A DNA stretch of 10,491 bases from Patescibacteria group bacterium (GCA_018817205.1 JAHIUE010000071.1:1-10491), one strand, 5' to 3'. Shown: positions 4,818-10,491, counted from the first letter of the stretch. Numbers and translations: made by a program. The notes: generated from the letters alone by a model not told the origin.

Positions 4818-6611
4818 ATGACCTTGGCTCCGGACTTAAAAAAACTGGCTAAGCTTATTAGGTATTATATTTTAATTTCCACAACTGCAGCCGGTTCAGG
4901 TCATCCCACAACTGCTTTATCTGCTACAGATATAATGACGGTTCTTATGTTCGGAGGTTTTTTCAAAAAAGAGGACCGTTTAATTTTCTCCAAAGGTCAT
5001 GCTTCGCCTCTTTTTTATTCTTTATACGCGGCAGGTGGAGTAATTACAGAAGAAGAGTTGTTAACGCTCCGGAAATTCGGCAGCCGTTTGGAAGGCCATC
5101 CTACAATGGAATTTCCCTATACCGAAATACCAACCGGATCTTTGGGGCAGGGGTTATCTGCAGGCATTGGCATGGCACTGGCAGGCGCACGGACTTTTGT
5201 GCTTTTGGGAGACAGCGAAGTGGCCGAAGGGTCTAACTGGGAAGCTATGCAAATAGCTTCTTTTTATAAACTGGATAATTTAATCGGTATTTTGGATGTA
5301 AACAGGCTTGGCCAAAGCAGGGAAACAATGCTGGGGTATGACATTGCCACTTACCAAAAAAGGATTTCATCCTTTGGCTGGGAAACTATTGTTTTAGAAG
5401 ACGGCCATAACTTGACGAAAATTACCAACGCTTTCAAAAAAGCCGTTAAAGTCCGGGGTAAACCGGTTATGTTGATTGCCAAAACCAAAAAAGGCAAAGG
5501 AATATCTTTCTTGGAAGATAAACCCGGCTGGCATGGTAAAGTATTATCTAAAGAAGACTTAGAAAAGGCATTGGCAGAACTTGGCAAAGTAGATAAGAAT
5601 ATCCGGGGAAAAATCCAGTTGCCTTCGAGAGTTCAGAATTCAGAGTTCAGAGTTCAGAATGAAAACAAAAAAGTTAATTATTCTTTGGGCGAAATGATAG
5701 CTACCAGAAAAGCATATGGCAATGCCTTAGTTCGGATTTTCCCCAAATACCCGCAAATGGTAGTAATGGATGCAGAAACCAGCAATTCTACATATTCGGA
5801 ACTTTTTGCCAAAGCCTACCCCAAAAATTATTTTGAAATGTTTATTGCCGAACAAAATATGGCCGGTGTGGCTTTGGGTTTTGCCAGAATGGGCAAGATT
5901 CCTTTTATTTCCACCTTTGCCGCCTTTTTCACCCGGGCTTTTGACCAAATCAGAATGGCTCAATATGCCCAAACTAATGTTAAATTCTGCGGTTCCCATG
6001 CCGGAGTATCTATCGGCGAAGACGGATCTTCTCAAATGGGACTTGAAGATATAGCCATGTTTAGAAGTATTTTGGGAGCTGTTGTTTTGTATCCTGCTGA
6101 TGCCGTTTCATGCGAAAAACTGACAGAGGAAGCGGCTAAATACAATGGTATCGTGTATCTTCGCACTACCCGTAATCCTCTGCCGGTAATTTATGCAAAT
6201 AATGAAAAATTCCCTATTGGCGGCAGTAAGGTGCTTCGCAAAAGTAGCCGCGATAAGGTGACAGTCATCGGGGCAGGCATAACCTTGCATGAAACATTAA
6301 AAGCCTATGATATTTTGAAAAATCAGGGTATTTTAATTAGAGTAATTGATCTTTATTCTGTTTGCCCTTTGGATTTGAAAACACTGCATTTGACCGCCAA
6401 GGAAACCAACGCCATCATTACGGTTGAAGATCATCACAGAGGAGGAGGAATAGGCGAGGCAGTAGCCGCCGCTTTATCGGATTCCGGCAAAACGGTTTAC
6501 TCTTTGGCTGTTTCAAAAATACCCAGAAGCGGAAAACCCGATGAACTTTTGCAATATGAAGGCATTTCTGCTTCGGAAATAGTCAGAAAGGTAAAAAAAA
6601 TTGAAAAGTAA
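4818..6611 (+). CDS. tkt: Transketolase, single-chain animal-like type
   Basis: Thiamine-diphosphate enzyme moving two-carbon units between pentose, tetrose, hexose and triose phosphates. Full-length fused chain (597 aa), with an N-terminal TPP domain to about residue 265, a short repeat-derived linker (271-282), a pyrimidine domain (about 288-460) and a C-terminal domain. Active-site features: GSGHP (26-30, His29), SKGHAS (58-63), the TPP/metal motif GDSEVAEG (131-138) with Asn162 (GDG is usual, Ser replaces the second Gly), WHGK (238-241), catalytic Glu345 in AEQNM, and GSHAGVSIGEDG (392-403). Segments such as YKLDNLIGILDVNRLGQS (150-167), FAAFFTRAFDQIRMA and IPRSGKPDELL match vertebrate TKT remarkably well from memory, rather than the E. 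coli TktA type. It begins seven bases after a -10 (leaderless) and overlaps the transaldolase start by 11 bases. Confidence 0.95.
   Translation: MTLAPDLKKLAKLIRYYILISTTAAGSGHPTTALSATDIMTVLMFGGFFKKEDRLIFSKGHASPLFYSLYAAGGVITEEELLTLRKFGSRLEGHPTMEFPYTEIPTGSLGQGLSAGIGMALAGARTFVLLGDSEVAEGSNWEAMQIASFYKLDNLIGILDVNRLGQSRETMLGYDIATYQKRISSFGWETIVLEDGHNLTKITNAFKKAVKVRGKPVMLIAKTKKGKGISFLEDKPGWHGKVLSKEDLEKALAELGKVDKNIRGKIQLPSRVQNSEFRVQNENKKVNYSLGEMIATRKAYGNALVRIFPKYPQMVVMDAETSNSTYSELFAKAYPKNYFEMFIAEQNMAGVALGFARMGKIPFISTFAAFFTRAFDQIRMAQYAQTNVKFCGSHAGVSIGEDGSSQMGLEDIAMFRSILGAVVLYPADAVSCEKLTEEAAKYNGIVYLRTTRNPLPVIYANNEKFPIGGSKVLRKSSRDKVTVIGAGITLHETLKAYDILKNQGILIRVIDLYSVCPLDLKTLHLTAKETNAIITVEDHHRGGGIGEAVAAALSDSGKTVYSLAVSKIPRSGKPDELLQYEGISASEIVRKVKKIEK
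5630..5657 (+). repeat. Four-copy heptamer tandem repeat inside transketolase
   Basis: Four 7-base units in a row: AGTTCAG, AATTCAG, AGTTCAG, AGTTCAG, followed by the partial AAT. They encode part of a polar linker (about residues 271-282) between the TPP and pyrimidine domains. The unit length is not a multiple of three, so the reading frame depends on copy number. Confidence 0.8.
6587..6591 (+). promoter_or_regulatory. Shine-Dalgarno that supports the TTG start of transaldolase
   Basis: AAAGG lies inside the last codons of transketolase and ends nine bases before the TTG at 6601. It supports that non-ATG start and translational coupling, in contrast to the SD-less operon heads. Confidence 0.5.
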
Positions 6612-7398
6612 AATTTTTTTAGACTCGGGTGATCCTAAAGAAACAAAAGAAGCTTTAAATTTATTAGGTTTTCTTGACGGACAAACCACCAATCCGTCTC
6701 TTATTGCCAAAAATCCCAAGGCCCAAGGCAAGAAATTTTCCGAACAGGAAATATCCTCTTTTTATAAAGGCGTTGTAACGGAAATATCAAAATTAATACC
6801 AAAAGGGTCTGTTTCTGTAGAAGTTTATGCCGACAAAGATACATCTGCCGATAAGTTATTAGAACAAGCCAGAGAAATGTTTGCCTGGATTCCCAATGCC
6901 CATATCAAACTTCCTATTACCAAAACAGGTCTTGAAGCAGCCAAACGCTGTACAAAAGAGGGGATCAGGGTAAACATGACCCTGTGTTTTTCCCAAGGTC
7001 AGGCGGCCGCGGTTTATGCCGCAACTTTCGGTGCCAAAAAGGGCGATGTTTTTATCTCGCCTTTTGTAGGCAGGCTTGATGACAAAGGCTTAAACGGTAT
7101 GGATTTAATCAAAAATATAATTGAGATGTACAAATATGGAGACGGGCATGTTGAGGTACTTTCTGCCAGTGTCAGGAGTTTGAACCATTTATTGTATTCG
7201 CAAGCTTTAGGTTGTGATATTGTCACAGCACCTTTAAAAGTTTTAAAAGAGTGGAAGGAGAATATGAATCAGTTAAAGCCGATCGATTATCGGGAAATAG
7301 ACTTAAATAAACCCTGGCAGGATTATGATATTTCTCATGAAATGACCGATGCAGGCATTAAAAAATTCATCAGCGACTGGACAGGACTTATCAAATAA
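6601..7398 (+). CDS. tal: Transaldolase (TalC/MipB-like small type)
   Basis: Transfers a dihydroxyacetone unit from sedoheptulose 7-phosphate to glyceraldehyde 3-phosphate, partnering the upstream transketolase. The class I aldolase motifs are FLDSGD (6-11), GQTTNPSLIAK (27-37), VSVEVY (71-76), HIKLPITKTG (101-110) with the Schiff-base Lys103, NMTLCFSQGQA (125-135) and FISPFVGRLDD (151-161). At 265 aa it is longer than the 215-220 aa TalC/fructose-6-phosphate aldolase proteins but much shorter than the 310-390 aa TalB type. I choose TTG at 6601: AAAGG precedes it at good spacing, the first strand IFLDSGD follows at once, and the next ATG is too far in. It overlaps transketolase by 11 bases, so translation is probably coupled. 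A fructose-6-phosphate aldolase activity cannot be excluded. Confidence 0.88.
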   Translation: MKSKIFLDSGDPKETKEALNLLGFLDGQTTNPSLIAKNPKAQGKKFSEQEISSFYKGVVTEISKLIPKGSVSVEVYADKDTSADKLLEQAREMFAWIPNAHIKLPITKTGLEAAKRCTKEGIRVNMTLCFSQGQAAAVYAATFGAKKGDVFISPFVGRLDDKGLNGMDLIKNIIEMYKYGDGHVEVLSASVRSLNHLLYSQALGCDIVTAPLKVLKEWKENMNQLKPIDYREIDLNKPWQDYDISHEMTDAGIKKFISDWTGLIK

Positions 7399-7402
7399 AA
7401 AC

Positions 7403-7909
7403 CTATCGAAGAGGGAATTCGGCTACAATTTTCCAGTCTTTAATCTCTCCGCCCTTTATTAGAATTACTTTACCAATTTCAAATTCTGCTGACTGGTCTT
7501 TGCCTATTTCTTTAATAATTTTATCTTTAATCTCTTGCGGAAACAGTCCGTATAAAAGACTCAGATGAGGCATAAATGGAGGGATTTTCATGTTGAATAT
7601 TTCTTTTGCCCGTTCATGCAATTTCACCAGCTGCGGTGATTTTTTAGCATAAACAAAAAGTGTCCTAAAATAATAATCCTGGTAACCGATTGTTTCCAAG
7701 GCTACTGTAAACGGCTTTTGGTCTTTAACCAGTTCTATTGTTTTTTTTATGCATTCATCCCGAGGTAGCATAATCTCACCCAGTAAAGTGATATGGGGAC
7801 AAAATACCGGAGCATTATTTTCTTTGGCCAGTTTTTGTATCAAAGCATTGAACTTCTTAAATACCTGGCCAGCAGGAACCAGCCAAAGGGTATATCCTTT
7901 TGATATCAT
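7403..7909 (-). CDS. 2H phosphoesterase, cyclic phosphodiesterase-like
   Basis: A 168-aa protein with the two catalytic HxT/S motifs of the 2H superfamily: PHITLLG (38-44, His39/Thr41) and PHLSLLYG (114-121, His115/Ser117), spaced 76 residues apart. The N-terminal GYTLWLVPAG (5-14) resembles the SLWLVPP start of the eukaryotic-type cyclic phosphodiesterases (Pfam CPDase, PF07823), which open ADP-ribose 1'',2''-cyclic phosphate, a by-product of tRNA splicing. The related LigT/ThpR group acts on RNA 2',3'-cyclic phosphates. Substrate here is uncertain; a nucleotide or RNA cyclic phosphate is the best guess. The gene ends four bases after transaldolase on the opposite strand and is divergent from the cupin operon. 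Its ATG lies eight bases after TGTAAT and lacks a Shine-Dalgarno. Confidence 0.78.
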   Translation of the reverse strand: MISKGYTLWLVPAGQVFKKFNALIQKLAKENNAPVFCPHITLLGEIMLPRDECIKKTIELVKDQKPFTVALETIGYQDYYFRTLFVYAKKSPQLVKLHERAKEIFNMKIPPFMPHLSLLYGLFPQEIKDKIIKEIGKDQSAEFEIGKVILIKGGEIKDWKIVAEFPLR

Positions 7910-7917
7910 AATTTTCC

Positions 7918-7947
7918 ATTACAACATATCATATTCTTTCCGGTAAA
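7918..7947 (-). promoter_or_regulatory. Promoter of the 2H phosphoesterase gene
   Basis: On the minus strand TTTACC (7942-7947) and TGTAAT (7918-7923) with an 18-base spacer. The -10 ends eight bases before the ATG at 7909, again giving almost no leader. Confidence 0.45.
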
Positions 7948-7951
7948 TCAT

Positions 7952-7965
7952 TATGATAGTATAAA
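7952..7965 (+). promoter_or_regulatory. -10 region of the cupin operon
   Basis: Overlapping -10-like hexamers TATGAT (7952-7957), TAGTAT (7957-7962) and TATAAA (7960-7965) lie just before the ATG at 7969. TAGTAT ends six bases before it and would give a leaderless transcript. No clear -35 and no Shine-Dalgarno. Which hexamer is used cannot be decided. Confidence 0.4.
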
Positions 7966-7968
7966 CTT

Positions 7969-8367
7969 ATGAATTCTCCATATGTCAGAAAAATAGAGAA
8001 ACCTTGGGGTTACGAACTTCATTGGGTTCCTGAAAATAAATCTTATATGGGTAAAGTTTTACATATTAATGCAGGTGCCAGAATATCTTTGCAAACACAC
8101 GACAAAAAACAGGAAAGCTGGTTTTTGATCGGTGGGGAGGCTAAAATAATTTGGGATAATGAAAAAGGCGAGCTAATTGAAACAATAATGGAAAAAGGCA
8201 AGGGTTATGCTTGTCAAATTAACCAGAGACATAGACTTGCAGGCATCACCGATTGTGATATTATTGAAGTCTCAACTCCGGAAATGGGAATAACCCATCG
8301 ATTGGAAGATGATTATAAAAGACCTGATGAAACACCGGAGGTTAGAAAAAAAGAAAGGGGAGAATAA
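7969..8367 (+). CDS. Cupin, mannose-6-phosphate isomerase (type II)-like
   Basis: A 132-aa single-domain cupin resembling the C-terminal isomerase domain of bifunctional mannose-1-phosphate guanylyltransferase/mannose-6-phosphate isomerase (ManC/AlgA). It would interconvert mannose 6-phosphate and fructose 6-phosphate. The characteristic opening KPWGYEL (11-17), ISLQTHDKKQESW (39-51, metal ligands Gln42, His44, Glu49), RHRLAG (87-92, His88) and IIEVSTPEMG (98-107) followed by RLEDDYKR (111-118) all fit. The usual second His of the SLQxHHHR motif is replaced by Asp45. No nucleotidyltransferase domain is attached. It is the first gene of a two-gene operon with the phosphoglucose isomerase-like cupin: its TAA and the next ATG share one base (TAATG). 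Another sugar-phosphate isomerase activity is possible. Confidence 0.75.
   Translation: MNSPYVRKIEKPWGYELHWVPENKSYMGKVLHINAGARISLQTHDKKQESWFLIGGEAKIIWDNEKGELIETIMEKGKGYACQINQRHRLAGITDCDIIEVSTPEMGITHRLEDDYKRPDETPEVRKKERGE
8354..8362 (+). promoter_or_regulatory. Shine-Dalgarno of the second cupin gene
   Basis: AAAGGGGAG ends four bases before the ATG at 8367 and lies in the last codons of the preceding gene. It is a purine-rich ribosome binding site for an operon-internal gene, in contrast to the SD-less first gene. Confidence 0.6.
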
Positions 8368-8951
8368 TGCTAAAACCGTTTGCCGAAAGAACCCATGAAA
8401 AAATGAAAGAGGTTCTTTACCGTCCCGATGCTCAGGGGCCGGAAATCCACTATTACATGATCCGCGGCGGCAAGGATAAAACCAATATTACTGTTTGGGA
8501 AACGGGCACAGTCGGGGGAGAGTATATTAAAACCTATGGTCATTATCATATAGGTAATCTTGATGAAACATATTATATTAGTGCAGGTGAAGGTATAGTT
8601 TTGCTTCAGAAGAGAATAGATAACAAAGATGATGAGATAGAATATTTCTATGCCATTACGGTCAAAGCCGGAGATAAAGTTTTTATTCCTTCAGGAGTAG
8701 GGCATCTGGTTTGTAATACTGGCAAAATTTGGCTGGTTACGGTTGATGATTCTCCGGTAAATTTTGAAGAAGTAGATCCGGTTTCACTTCCCGGCCATGC
8801 CGATTATGAACCTGTAAAAAAACTAAAAGGCTTTGCTTATTATTGTATTGAAGAAAACGGCAAACCAACCCTTGTTAAAAACCCAAACTACAAGATTATC
8901 CCCGAACCTAAATGGTTGACTCCTGAAGAATATACCCAAAGTTTACGTTGA
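8367..8951 (+). CDS. Cupin-type glucose-6-phosphate isomerase
   Basis: Interconverts glucose 6-phosphate and fructose 6-phosphate. The 194-aa length and motifs fit the metal-dependent cupin PGI family (Pfam GPI, PF06560) first known from Pyrococcus and Thermococcus, not the classical Pgi of about 550 aa. Evidence: NITVWETGTVGGEYIKT (40-56), GHYHIGNLDE (58-67) with metal ligands His59, His61 and Glu67, the GEG turn (74-76) and the last ligand His113 in IPSGVGHLVCN (107-117). It overlaps the upstream cupin by one base and has a Shine-Dalgarno. Its product enters the transketolase/transaldolase branch encoded upstream, and its substrate would come from the ROK kinase. The TGA stop overlaps the convergent guanylate kinase by nine bases. 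Function is well supported by the intact metal site. Confidence 0.9.
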   Translation: MLKPFAERTHEKMKEVLYRPDAQGPEIHYYMIRGGKDKTNITVWETGTVGGEYIKTYGHYHIGNLDETYYISAGEGIVLLQKRIDNKDDEIEYFYAITVKAGDKVFIPSGVGHLVCNTGKIWLVTVDDSPVNFEEVDPVSLPGHADYEPVKKLKGFAYYCIEENGKPTLVKNPNYKIIPEPKWLTPEEYTQSLR

Positions 8952-9500
8952 CATCTTTATTAAATTTGTTATTTTGTCAACTGCTTCGTCTAATTTTCCG
9001 GGAATATTTTCAACAACATAATCATAATTATCTTTATACTCTTGCCAGAATTTTTTATCATCCTGCATTCTTTTTTCTATTTCCTGTTTGTTCAAATTCC
9101 TGTCTTGTAGTCTTTTCAAAATTACGCAATCTCTAACGGTTAAATAAATTACTAAAATCTTAAATCCTGTGATTAACTGTTTAACCTTTCCTGCTCTTGA
9201 TGGATCTATTCTCCAGATTAAATCCTGACCTTTCTTAATCTGCGATTTTTCCGTACCATAAAGATTCCCGCCATACTCCACATATTCTATAAATTCCTTG
9301 TTTTCAATTTTGCGCCTAAAATCTTCTTTTGAAATAAAATTATAGTCAACTCCGTTTGTTTCATCTGTGCGGATTGCCCTGGAAGTTGTTGAAACTACTC
9401 TTTTTAAATTGGGCATTTTTTCAAGGAGCTTAGACATTACCGCATCCTTGCCCGCGGCTGTTTTTCCGGTCAATACAATTAACAAAGGGGGTATTCCCAC
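8943..9500 (-). CDS. gmk: Guanylate kinase-like P-loop kinase
   Basis: Probably phosphorylates GMP to GDP with ATP. The 185-aa length is near the family norm. The P-loop is GKTAAGKD (12-19), where Asp replaces the Ser/Thr that normally follows the Lys and helps bind magnesium. The GMP-binding part is recognisable: STTSRAIRTDETNGVDYNF (37-55), like the usual TTRxPRxGExxGxxYxF, and EYVEYGGNLYGT (72-83), like the ExxxxxGxxYGT motif. The following segment IDPSRAGKV (98-106) diverges from the usual LDIDxQG. The start is GTG, three bases after the stop of the upstream membrane protein gene, so translation is probably coupled; there is no good Shine-Dalgarno. A related nucleotide monophosphate kinase is the main alternative. 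Confidence 0.8.
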   Translation of the reverse strand: MGIPPLLIVLTGKTAAGKDAVMSKLLEKMPNLKRVVSTTSRAIRTDETNGVDYNFISKEDFRRKIENKEFIEYVEYGGNLYGTEKSQIKKGQDLIWRIDPSRAGKVKQLITGFKILVIYLTVRDCVILKRLQDRNLNKQEIEKRMQDDKKFWQEYKDNYDYVVENIPGKLDEAVDKITNLIKMST

Positions 9501-9503
9501 TTC

Positions 9504-9863
9504 TTAATTATTATCTACTGAGGTTAATCTTTCAAGAGAGAAATCTTTATAAACAATTCTGCGGTGCTCTTTAGGCATGCGAAGACCCTGGATAATCCCG
9601 CCCAAAAGGATTCCCTTAGTCACCATAAAATCCAAAATACCCGTAGTGATAAAAAATGACATGATTAAAAGTATAGAGAAGCTTATCCAGTGATGGATAT
9701 GAATGACTCTGCCGAATATTTTAAACCTGAGTACCGGAAAAACCTGTATCCTGCCTTTTTTGACGTTGGGTAGTTTTCTTCTGATACGGGAGGTCGGGTG
9801 GGTGGTAACCTTGAGTGTTAAATAACCCAGAGCTGTTGCAGGGATGAGTGATAAATATTCCAT
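9504..9863 (-). CDS. Small membrane protein with HIHHW motif, function unknown
   Basis: I do not recognise a function. The 119-aa protein has a hydrophobic N-terminus (1-19), a basic stretch with RIRRK and VKKGR (26-39), then the motif VIHIHHWISF (53-62) leading into a transmembrane helix (about 59-77), and a glycine-rich second hydrophobic segment containing GILLGGIIQGLRMP (84-97). The C-terminus is polar (EHRRIVYKDFSLERL). The histidine cluster at a membrane edge could bind metal, but this is speculation. It is the first gene of a two-gene unit with the guanylate kinase, three bases apart. The conserved look of HIHHW and GGIIQGL suggests a real family rather than a spurious reading frame. 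Confidence 0.65.
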   Translation of the reverse strand: MEYLSLIPATALGYLTLKVTTHPTSRIRRKLPNVKKGRIQVFPVLRFKIFGRVIHIHHWISFSILLIMSFFITTGILDFMVTKGILLGGIIQGLRMPKEHRRIVYKDFSLERLTSVDNN

Positions 9864-9874
9864 ATAATCTGTCT

Positions 9875-9880
9875 AATATA
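9875..9880 (-). promoter_or_regulatory. Possible -10 of the HIHHW-gmk unit
   Basis: TATATT on the minus strand ends 11 bases before the ATG at 9863 and would leave a leader of about five bases. No good -35 is present. Confidence 0.3.
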
Positions 9881-9893
9881 TGTTATTAAATCC

Positions 9894-9925
9894 AGCCTCT
9901 GAATGCAAATTTATAGTAGCCTCTG
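9894..9925. repeat. Two direct copies of AGCCTCTG
   Basis: AGCCTCTG occurs at 9894-9901 and 9918-9925, a period of 24 bases, in the intergenic region upstream of the HIHHW gene. It could be a regulator site or chance. The rest of this roughly 200-base gap holds no gene I can support apart from the promoter regions. Confidence 0.3.
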
Positions 9926-10051
9926 TAAGAGTTATTTATGTCTTTCTAATTTAAGTTTTTCTATGTCTTTTACAACAATAAAATGATCATTATAGGAAAT
10001 TAAGCCCTTTTGAATAAAAGAAAATGAACTATTTCTTATCATACGGCATTG

Positions 10052-10060
10052 TGCTATACT
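10052..10060 (+). promoter_or_regulatory. Extended -10 of the Nudix-like gene
   Basis: TGCTATACT is TGn plus TATACT (10055-10060). It ends six bases before the GTG at 10067, so the transcript should begin at or next to the start codon. The hexamer and its TGn extension resemble those before the M50-like gene at 82-90. Confidence 0.55.
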
Positions 10061-10066
10061 ACAGCA

Positions 10067-10491
10067 GTGCATAAACCATTCTACGCAAGCGGATTTCTTT
10101 ACAGCCTGAAGACTCATCAAATTCTCTTGCTAAAGTCCCAGCCAGAAAAAGATACGCCTCCTTTGTGGTCTACTTTGGGAGGGGAAAGTGTAAATGGGGA
10201 AGATACTCAAATTGCTTTTCAACGGATTGTAAATAAGTTATTGAACTTAAATCTTAAACTAAAGAATATTTATCCGGTCTATGATTACTTTCATGAAGTA
10301 CTTGATAAAGATAATTATGTATTTTATGCCGAAGTAAGAAGTTCTAAAAAGTTTGATCCCTGTAAGGAAGATACTTTTTCATGGGTAGCTTTTGATGAAG
10401 TATCAAAACTTTTATTTACTCCCCGCAGCAAACAGGATGTTATAGTTGGGGAACGTGTTATCAATGCCAAGCGGAGAGAAATTGAAGCTAA
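10067..10491 (+). CDS. Nudix-fold protein with degenerate Nudix box (3' end beyond window)
   Basis: Open reading frame of at least 141 codons from a GTG start, running off the window. It opens HKPFYASGFLYS, a typical first strand of Nudix proteins, then ILLLKSQPE (19-27) and the Nudix box region GGESVNGEDTQIAFQR (39-54), which keeps the Gly, the Glu five residues later and the Arg (GX5EX7R). The catalytic REUXEE part is replaced by RIVNKL (54-59), without the metal-binding glutamates. Later segments YPVYDYFHEVL and NYVFYAEV fit the rest of the fold. It may therefore be a non-catalytic nucleotide-binding or regulatory Nudix protein. The GTG start is chosen because an extended -10 ends six bases before it and no other start lies near. 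There is no Shine-Dalgarno. Confidence 0.7.
   Translation, partial: MHKPFYASGFLYSLKTHQILLLKSQPEKDTPPLWSTLGGESVNGEDTQIAFQRIVNKLLNLNLKLKNIYPVYDYFHEVLDKDNYVFYAEVRSSKKFDPCKEDTFSWVAFDEVSKLLFTPRSKQDVIVGERVINAKRREIEA

Noticed and set aside
8949..8951. UGA recoding as glycine, known in some CPR lineages
   Set aside because: TGA appears only once, as the stop of the PGI gene at the expected protein end, and no conserved internal glycine is encoded by TGA. The evidence is thin but gives no support for recoding.
9863..9868. Consensus TATAAT on the plus strand
   Set aside because: It has no -35 at normal spacing, overlaps the start codon of the HIHHW gene, and no plus-strand gene begins just after it.
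9932..10120. Minus-strand reading frame of 62 codons
   Set aside because: No recognisable motifs, low-complexity composition, and it overlaps the promoter and start of the Nudix-like gene.
1..10491. CRISPR array, insertion sequence, integrase or replication origin
   Set aside because: I saw no regularly spaced repeats, no transposase or integrase motifs, no terminal inverted repeats and no DnaA-box cluster.

Overview
The window looks like a piece of a compact, low-GC bacterial chromosome, most likely from the Candidate Phyla Radiation (Patescibacteria), possibly Microgenomates. That placement is inference. It rests on tightly packed small genes, convergent genes that abut or overlap, a tRNA gene without an encoded CCA, apparently leaderless mRNAs, and a reduced sugar-phosphate metabolism built on the non-oxidative pentose phosphate branch. 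No in-frame TGA occurs inside any recognised gene, so there is no sign of UGA recoding.

Layout. 1-830: a GC-rich hairpin, then a membrane metalloprotease of M50 type. 770-1348 (minus): an intact tRNA-Arg(UCG), an HNH endonuclease gene whose stop codon lies inside that tRNA, and a truncated 5' half of a second tRNA-Arg(UCG) broken at the anticodon loop. 1443-2126: a small mechanosensitive-channel-like membrane protein with a classical Shine-Dalgarno. 2104-2925 (minus): a ROK sugar kinase, divergent from malic enzyme (2991-4187). 4117-4788 (minus): ribulose-phosphate 3-epimerase, divergent from an operon of animal-type transketolase and transaldolase (4818-7398). 7403-7909 (minus): a 2H cyclic phosphodiesterase-like protein, divergent from a two-gene cupin operon (7969-8951), a mannose-6-phosphate isomerase-like cupin followed by cupin-type glucose-6-phosphate isomerase. 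8943-9863 (minus): a small HIHHW membrane protein and a guanylate kinase. 10067 to the window end: the 5' part of a Nudix-fold protein with a degenerate catalytic box. No stretch over 300 bases lacks a gene.

How the genes fit together. ROK kinase, glucose-6-phosphate isomerase and the mannose-6-phosphate isomerase-like cupin would deliver hexose to fructose 6-phosphate. Transketolase, transaldolase and Rpe would interconvert it with pentose phosphates and glyceraldehyde 3-phosphate. Malic enzyme links malate to pyruvate. No phosphofructokinase is visible here.

Two signals stand out. The first is the tRNA-Arg / HNH / half-tRNA-Arg arrangement, which looks like a very small mobile unit that breaks tRNA-Arg(UCG) in its anticodon loop and sits directly against a complete replacement copy. 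The second is that almost every gene at the head of a transcription unit has a -10-like hexamer only 6 to 9 bases before its start codon and no Shine-Dalgarno, while downstream operon genes have Shine-Dalgarno sequences or coupled starts. This suggests leaderless translation as the default for first genes.
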